From Ruminococcaceae bacterium UBA3220 (lineage in GTDB: Bacteria > Bacillota > Clostridia > Oscillospirales > Acutalibacteraceae), in contig DEWC01000112.1 of NCBI GenBank assembly GCA_002363095.1, positions 1 to 17,507 of the forward strand: DNA of 17,507 nt. Direction: 5' to 3'. The position numbers and the translations under genes are program-made. The stretch's first letter is position 1. Every line of letters begins with the position of its first letter. This document shows, in pieces, positions 13,068-17,507 of the stretch. The notes under the pieces were generated by a model. That model was given only the letters and a program-made list of their open reading frames with translations. It ran no database searches and was not told where the DNA came from.

Positions 13068-14193
13068 ACTTTTTGATAAAGACTCATTTTTATCCGAATT
13101 TGAAGCGGTCGTTTTATCCTCGGAAAAGTCGGATGAATTCTATAAGATAATTCTCGATAAAACCTGTTTTTTCCCCGAAGCGGGGGGACAGGTCTCGGAT
13201 ATCGGGAGATTGGGCGACGGCGGGGTTTTTGATGTTCAAATCGAAAATGACGAAATTGTCCATTACTGCAAGTCGGGATTTACCGCCGGCGAAAAGGTTT
13301 TGGGAAAAATTGATTTCAAGCGGCGATTTTCGCTTATGCAAAATCATTCGGGCGAACATATCGTTTCGGGGATTATTCATAAGAAATTCGGTTTTGACAA
13401 TGTCGGTTTTCATTTAAACGAAGAACTTGTAACCTTTGATTTTAACGGACTTTTTTCGAAAGAACAGTTAGCCGAAATTGAATACCTTGCCAACAAGGCG
13501 ATTTGGGAAAACCGCGATATTACCGCCTTTTATCCCGCAAAAGAACAGCTTAAAACCGTAAACTACCGTTCAAAAAAAGAAATAGACGGGGATTTAAGGC
13601 TGGTGAAAATTGACGGTGTCGATATATGTGCCTGCTGTGCACCGCATGTTAAAAGCACGGGTCAGGTAGGTCTTATAAAGTTTTTGGCAACCGAAAAAAT
13701 GCGCGGCGGCACGAGGATTTATATGAAGTGCGGGGAATATGCGCTTAAAGAATTCGTTGCAGAGCATCGGAATGCAGCCGATATTTCAAACGCATTATCG
13801 GTTAAAAAAGAGGAGATTTTTCAAGGCGTTTGCTCCTTAAAAGAGGCGCTTGATAAAGAAAAACAGAACACCGCCCTTCTGAAAAAAAGGCTTATCTCAC
13901 TGCTGGCGGAACAGATAAGAGAAGATGTGCGTTTTGTTGAAGATTTATCGATGCCTCAACTTCAAAAACTTTGTGATTTGCTATATAAAAAAGACGGCAA
14001 AACCCACACCGTTTTTTCGGAAAACGAAAACGGCGGTTACAGTCTTGTTATATCGGGCATTCCCGACGAGGTCGATTTGATTTTTGAAAAGGCAAAAAAA
14101 AGCCTTAAAATAAAAGGCGGCGGAAGAAACGGAATGATAAGTTGCCTTGTTACGGCTTCAAAGGAAGATATTTTAAAGGAGTTTTCAAATTGA
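13054..14193 (+). CDS. Alanyl-tRNA editing protein (AlaX-type, with DHHA1-like C-terminus)
   Basis: Predicted free-standing editing enzyme that hydrolyses mischarged Ser- or Gly-tRNA(Ala), homologous to the AlaRS editing domain. Residues 35-50 (CFFPEAGGQVSDIG) match the AlaRS FYxxxGGQxxDxG motif. The zinc-binding ligands are His98 and His102 in NHSGEHIVSG, and Cys194 and His198 in CACCAPH. There is no aminoacylation domain. A charged coiled-coil-like stretch (about 245-285) and a DHHA1-like end with GGGRNGMIS (about 354-362) follow, so it resembles the long AlaX form of 379-400 residues. Its ATG lies 14 bp inside murC and its TGA overlaps the prmA TTG start, implying tight translational coupling. 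An alternative reading is a diverged relative with different tRNA specificity; sequence does not settle that. Confidence 0.9.
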   Translation: MKTVKLFDKDSFLSEFEAVVLSSEKSDEFYKIILDKTCFFPEAGGQVSDIGRLGDGGVFDVQIENDEIVHYCKSGFTAGEKVLGKIDFKRRFSLMQNHSGEHIVSGIIHKKFGFDNVGFHLNEELVTFDFNGLFSKEQLAEIEYLANKAIWENRDITAFYPAKEQLKTVNYRSKKEIDGDLRLVKIDGVDICACCAPHVKSTGQVGLIKFLATEKMRGGTRIYMKCGEYALKEFVAEHRNAADISNALSVKKEEIFQGVCSLKEALDKEKQNTALLKKRLISLLAEQIREDVRFVEDLSMPQLQKLCDLLYKKDGKTHTVFSENENGGYSLVISGIPDEVDLIFEKAKKSLKIKGGGRNGMISCLVTASKEDILKEFSN

Positions 14194-15107
14194 ACTGGAC
14201 AGAAGTTTTAATAAGTGTTCCAACAGACAAAACCGATGAAGCGGCAGCAATAGCAAATATGACGGTGCCTTACGGGATTTATATTGAGGATTACAGTAAT
14301 CTCGAAAGCGACGCCCTCGAAATCGCGCATATTGACCTTATTGACGAGGAACTTCTTCAAAAGGACCGAAACAAATCGGTTATACATATTTATCTTTCCA
14401 AAAACGCAAACGCACCTGAAACGCTGGCGTTTTTAAAAGAGCGGTTGACCGCCGCCGATATCGAATATAAAATAGATAACTGTACGGTGGACGATACCGA
14501 TTGGAACGAAAACTGGAAAAAGTATTTCAAAGCGTTCGAAATAGGGGATAGGCTTGCGGTTTGCCCCTCTTGGGAAACCTATAAAAACAACCAAAACCGA
14601 ACGGTAATTTCGCTCGACCCGGGAACCGCCTTCGGAACGGGAAGCCATGCTACAACCTCGCTTTGCCTTAGTGAACTTGAAAAAATCGTAGACAGCGGTA
14701 CAACCATTCTTGATATCGGAACGGGAAGCGGGATTTTGGCAATAGCAGGTTTGCTTTTGGGCGCGAAAAACGCCGTAGGGGTGGATATCGACCCTCTTTC
14801 GGTTGAAACGGCGCAAAAAAACGCAGAGCGAAACGGTGTTTCAAAGAAAGCCGAATTCTTATGCGGCGACCTTGCCGAAAAGATAAACGGGCAATACGAT
14901 GTTGTTTGTGCTAATATTGTCGCCGATGTTATAATACGGCTTTTTGATAATGTTAAAGACTATATGAAGGATGACGGTTTTCTTATTGTTTCGGGAATAA
15001 TTGACATCCGCGCAGATGATGTTAAAAAAGCAATTGAAAGCCACGGCTTTAAAACGGTAAAAGCCGTTACACGGGAAGAATGGTACGCATTCGTGCTTAA
15101 AAAATAA
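14190..15107 (+). CDS. prmA: Ribosomal protein L11 methyltransferase
   Basis: Uses S-adenosylmethionine to methylate lysines and the N-terminus of ribosomal protein L11. From the TTG at 14190 it is 305 residues. The N-terminal substrate-recognition domain ends in the family block WNENWKKYFK and the DPGTAFGTGSHATT motif (143-156). The Rossmann fold then has LDIGTGSGILAI (about 174-185), VGVDIDPLSV and CANIVADVI. A longer frame from 14142 exists, but AGGAG lies eight bases before the TTG, and the TTGA overlap with the upstream TGA stop matches tight operon packing, so the longer N-terminus is unlikely. It lies 18 bases before prfB. Confidence 0.96.
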   Translation: MNWTEVLISVPTDKTDEAAAIANMTVPYGIYIEDYSNLESDALEIAHIDLIDEELLQKDRNKSVIHIYLSKNANAPETLAFLKERLTAADIEYKIDNCTVDDTDWNENWKKYFKAFEIGDRLAVCPSWETYKNNQNRTVISLDPGTAFGTGSHATTSLCLSELEKIVDSGTTILDIGTGSGILAIAGLLLGAKNAVGVDIDPLSVETAQKNAERNGVSKKAEFLCGDLAEKINGQYDVVCANIVADVIIRLFDNVKDYMKDDGFLIVSGIIDIRADDVKKAIESHGFKTVKAVTREEWYAFVLKK

Positions 15108-15125
15108 TTTTTCAGGAGATAATTT

Positions 15126-16244
15126 ATGCTTGAATTTGAGCAACTTAAACTGCGCCTTACCGGAAACGAACAGGAAATTAAGGATTTAAAGGACGCAATA
15201 GGTTATGACAAATTAAAAAGGGAAATCGAGGAACTCGAACAAAAGAGCGCCGCTCCCGGTTTTTGGGATGATGTTGAGGCATCGCAAAAAATCGTCGCCT
15301 ATACGGGAAAATTAAAAAACAAGGTAGAAACATATGACAGCGTTTTGGCGTCATACAATGACCTTTCGGTGCTCATTGATATGGGGGACGAGGAGGGCGA
15401 TTTATCGCTTGTTGAGGAGATATCGGCTTCGATAGACGAGCTTGAAAAAACGATTGCGTCACTTCGGCTTCAAACCCTTCTTATAGGCGAATATGACCAA
15501 AACAACGCTATTTTGACCTTCCATGCCGGCGCCGGCGGCACCGAGGCGATGGACTGGGTGAGTATGCTCGTACGCATGTATACAAGATGGGCGGAGCATC
15601 ACGGATTTTCGGTAAAGGTTCTTGACTTTCTTGACGGTGATGAGGCAGGGCTTAAAAGCGCCGTTTTGCTTATCGAGGGCGAATATGCCTACGGATACCT
15701 CAGAAGTGAATCGGGAATTCACCGCCTTGTACGAGTTTCTCCTTTCGACGCTTCGGGCAGAAGGCACACCTCCTTTGCTTCGGTTGAGGTTATGCCGGAA
15801 ATAAGCGACGATATAGATATTGAAATTCGCGAAGAGGATATTAAAATGGATGTTTTCCGTTCCTCGGGCGCAGGCGGTCAGCATATCAACAAAACCTCTT
15901 CCGCCGTTCGTCTTACGCATATTCCGACAGGGATAGTTGTTGCCTGCCAAAACGAGCGAAGCCAGTTTCAAAACCGTGAGCAGGCTATGAAAATGCTTAA
16001 ATCAAAACTTCTTGAGATAAAAGAAAGCGAGCATCTTGAAAAAATCGAGGATATAAAGGGCGTTCAAAAGGAAATTGCCTGGGGTTCGCAGATTCGCTCA
16101 TATGTTTTTATGCCGTATACCCTTGTTAAGGACACAAGAACTTCTTTTGAAACGGGAAATATCGCCGCTGTTATGGACGGCGACCTTGACGGATTTATAA
16201 ACGCCTATTTAAAGGCCGATTCCAAAGGCGAGCTCAAAGGTTGA
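15126..16244 (+). CDS. prfB: Peptide chain release factor 2, encoded without a frameshift
   Basis: Recognises UGA and UAA stop codons and triggers peptide release. The 372 residues contain the RF2-specific anticodon-like SPF tripeptide (205-207) and the catalytic GGQ (250-252, in SGAGGQHINK). Other family blocks such as HAGAGGTEAMDW, YMYTRWAEHHGF-like MYTRWAEHHGF, and WGSQIRSYVFMPY also appear. In most bacteria prfB has an in-frame UGA near codon 26 requiring +1 frameshifting (CTTTGA slip site). Here the frame is continuous through EIKDLKDAIGYDKLKREI, and no CTTTGA occurs there. Autoregulation by UGA read-through is therefore absent. ATG has AGGAG seven bases upstream. It sits between prmA and an ABC exporter gene. 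Confidence 0.97.
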   Translation: MLEFEQLKLRLTGNEQEIKDLKDAIGYDKLKREIEELEQKSAAPGFWDDVEASQKIVAYTGKLKNKVETYDSVLASYNDLSVLIDMGDEEGDLSLVEEISASIDELEKTIASLRLQTLLIGEYDQNNAILTFHAGAGGTEAMDWVSMLVRMYTRWAEHHGFSVKVLDFLDGDEAGLKSAVLLIEGEYAYGYLRSESGIHRLVRVSPFDASGRRHTSFASVEVMPEISDDIDIEIREEDIKMDVFRSSGAGGQHINKTSSAVRLTHIPTGIVVACQNERSQFQNREQAMKMLKSKLLEIKESEHLEKIEDIKGVQKEIAWGSQIRSYVFMPYTLVKDTRTSFETGNIAAVMDGDLDGFINAYLKADSKGELKG

Positions 16245-16278
16245 ATTATTAACGATAATCGAAAAAGGAAGTGAAAAG

Positions 16279-17507
16279 ATGATAAAACGGTTCATAGCTT
16301 ACTATAAGCCGTATAAGAATATGTTTTTTCTTGATATGCTGGCTTCGGTAGCCATATCGGCAATCGGGCTTGTATACCCGATTATTACAAATTTAATGCT
16401 TAACGACTTTATAAAAAAACAAAAATACAGTTTCGTAATATACGGCGGATTAGCTGTACTTGTGCTCTATTTTTTGCGGATGCTTTTAAGATATTTCGTC
16501 CAGTATTACGGGCATATGATAGGAACGAATATGCAGGCGGATATGCGTAGGGATATGTTCAAGCACCTTGAAACGCTTCCGTATTCGTATTTTGACAATA
16601 CCGAAACGGGCACCATTCTCTCAAGAATGACAAACGACCTTTTTGATGTTGTCGAGCTTGCCCACCACGGCCCCGAAAATCTTATTGTTTCAAGCCTTAC
16701 CGTTATAGGCTCATTTATATATTTGCTTACCGTAAATGTTTATCTTACCTTTATCATTTTCGCCTGCGTGCCCATTCTTGTCGCTGTTTCTTCACATTAT
16801 CGCAAGAAGATGCATACCGCATTCAAGGAAAGGCGCAAAACAACGGCGGGAATAAACGCGGCAGTCGAAAGCAGTATAACAGGTATTCGCGTTACCAAAG
16901 CGTTTACCAATAACGAAGCGGAGCTTGAAAAATTCGAAAAAAACAACGAACTTTTTGTTGAAGCTTCAAAAATGTCTTATGACGCAATGGGAAGATATCA
17001 TTCCATTTCGAGTTTTATAACCGATGTGTTTAATGTGATTATCATCATTGCAGGCGGACTTTTTCTTTATGCAGGAAAAATCAACTTCGGCGACTATACC
17101 ACATTTATTGTTTCGATAAATGTCTTTATAAACCCGGTAACACAACTCATCGGATTTATGGAGCAGTATCAAAACGGTGTAACCGGATTTCAAAGATTTC
17201 TTGAAATCATTGACGAAAAACCCGAAAAAGAAAACGAAAACGCCACCGATATCGAGGATGTTAAGGGCGAAATTGAGTTTAAGAATGTTTCCTTCTCCTA
17301 CATAAGCGCACCCGAAAAGGGCGTCCTTGACCATATCAATTTGAAGGTTAAAAAGGGCGAAAAGCTTGCGCTTGTAGGACACTCGGGAGGCGGAAAAACA
17401 ACCATTTGCCACCTTATTCCCAACTTTTACCGCGTTGACGACGGCGAAGTTTTGTTCGACGGTAAAAATGTCAACGATATTACCTTTAAGTCGTTAAGAC
17501 GAAATAT
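16279..17507 (+). CDS. ABC transporter, fused permease/ATPase (exporter), 3' truncated
   Basis: A half-transporter of the multidrug/lipid exporter type, of which 409 residues lie in the window and the rest is cut off by the edge. The membrane part has helices at about 15-37, 51-74, 134-153, 155-172, 247-266 and 275-294, with SYFDNTETGTILSRMTND (103-120) and TKAFTNNEAE (206-215), both typical ABC exporter coupling segments. The ATPase begins at about 330 (IEFKNVSFSY) and has Walker A GHSGGGKTT (367-375). The signature motif, Walker B and switch histidine lie beyond the window. The start ATG is preceded by GGAAGTG and follows prfB by 34 bases, so it may be the fifth gene of the run. Substrate is unknown; a second half-transporter may follow. 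Confidence 0.93.
   Translation, partial: MIKRFIAYYKPYKNMFFLDMLASVAISAIGLVYPIITNLMLNDFIKKQKYSFVIYGGLAVLVLYFLRMLLRYFVQYYGHMIGTNMQADMRRDMFKHLETLPYSYFDNTETGTILSRMTNDLFDVVELAHHGPENLIVSSLTVIGSFIYLLTVNVYLTFIIFACVPILVAVSSHYRKKMHTAFKERRKTTAGINAAVESSITGIRVTKAFTNNEAELEKFEKNNELFVEASKMSYDAMGRYHSISSFITDVFNVIIIIAGGLFLYAGKINFGDYTTFIVSINVFINPVTQLIGFMEQYQNGVTGFQRFLEIIDEKPEKENENATDIEDVKGEIEFKNVSFSYISAPEKGVLDHINLKVKKGEKLALVGHSGGGKTTICHLIPNFYRVDDGEVLFDGKNVNDITFKSLRRN

Noticed and set aside
14142..14189. Longer N-terminus of PrmA starting at 14142
   Set aside because: Those codons lie in the 3' end of the alanyl-tRNA editing gene, and AGGAG with correct spacing points to TTG at 14190, where the family alignment also begins.
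16966..17412. 148-codon leftward frame opposite the ABC transporter gene
   Set aside because: It lies wholly antisense to a well-supported ABC exporter with a Walker A motif. Its translation resembles no family and it has no ribosome site or promoter.
1..17507. A novel defence, mobile or biosynthetic system in the window
   Set aside because: Every convincing gene belongs to a known family and most are housekeeping. No integrase, transposase, toxin-antitoxin pair, reverse transcriptase or biosynthetic cluster was seen on either strand.

Overview
This 17.5 kb window is ordinary chromosomal DNA from a Bacillota, most likely class Clostridia and probably an Oscillospirales-type gut anaerobe. The support is: strong AGGAG-type Shine-Dalgarno sites with frequent TTG/GTG starts; Gram-positive gene content (a DUF436/YwlG protein, an ECF S component, a membrane-anchored HtrA with a long disordered cytoplasmic head, a lipoprotein solute-binding protein, an anchored Amidase_2 hydrolase); and moderate GC with standard code use. 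The taxonomic placement is an inference from family flavour, not a search result. I see no transposase, integrase, phage gene, CRISPR array or defence cassette.

Layout. From 1 to about 4.9 kb everything points left. An ECF-type S component and a DUF436 protein overlap (94-1204) and end in strong hairpins. After a repeat-rich spacer comes a compact proline operon, proB-proA-proC (1494-4328), driven by an extended -10 promoter. It is followed by tRNA-Gln(UUG) and tRNA-His(GUG), read leftward from one near-consensus promoter at 4821-4848. At 5.0-6.5 kb a rightward htrA-like protease gene has a short structured leader holding a possible 11-codon ORF. Leftward malQ (6637-8124) and a lipoprotein solute-binding protein gene (8216-9544) follow. 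The latter is divergent from a rightward membrane-anchored amidase (9682-10341), with back-to-back -35 boxes. A leftward CCA-adding enzyme gene (10425-11591) is divergent from a rightward run, murC - alanyl-tRNA editing protein - prmA - prfB - ABC exporter (11685 to the window end), whose members overlap or are separated by at most about 34 bp.

How the genes fit together. ProB, ProA and ProC make proline from glutamate. The right-hand run combines peptidoglycan precursor synthesis (MurC) with translation functions: removal of mischarged Ala-tRNA, L11 methylation and termination by RF2. The tRNA genes and the CCA-adding enzyme add to the translation theme. MalQ and the solute-binding protein suggest glucan or oligosaccharide use, but no permease genes are present here.

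The most noteworthy observations are modest. prfB is one uninterrupted frame with no RF2-type programmed frameshift. The spacer upstream of the proline operon contains a chain of hairpins punctuated by GATTT. htrA has a leader mini-ORF whose ribosome site is folded into a hairpin. A palindrome-rich repeat spacer lies at 1285-1425. I found no convincing undescribed multi-gene system.
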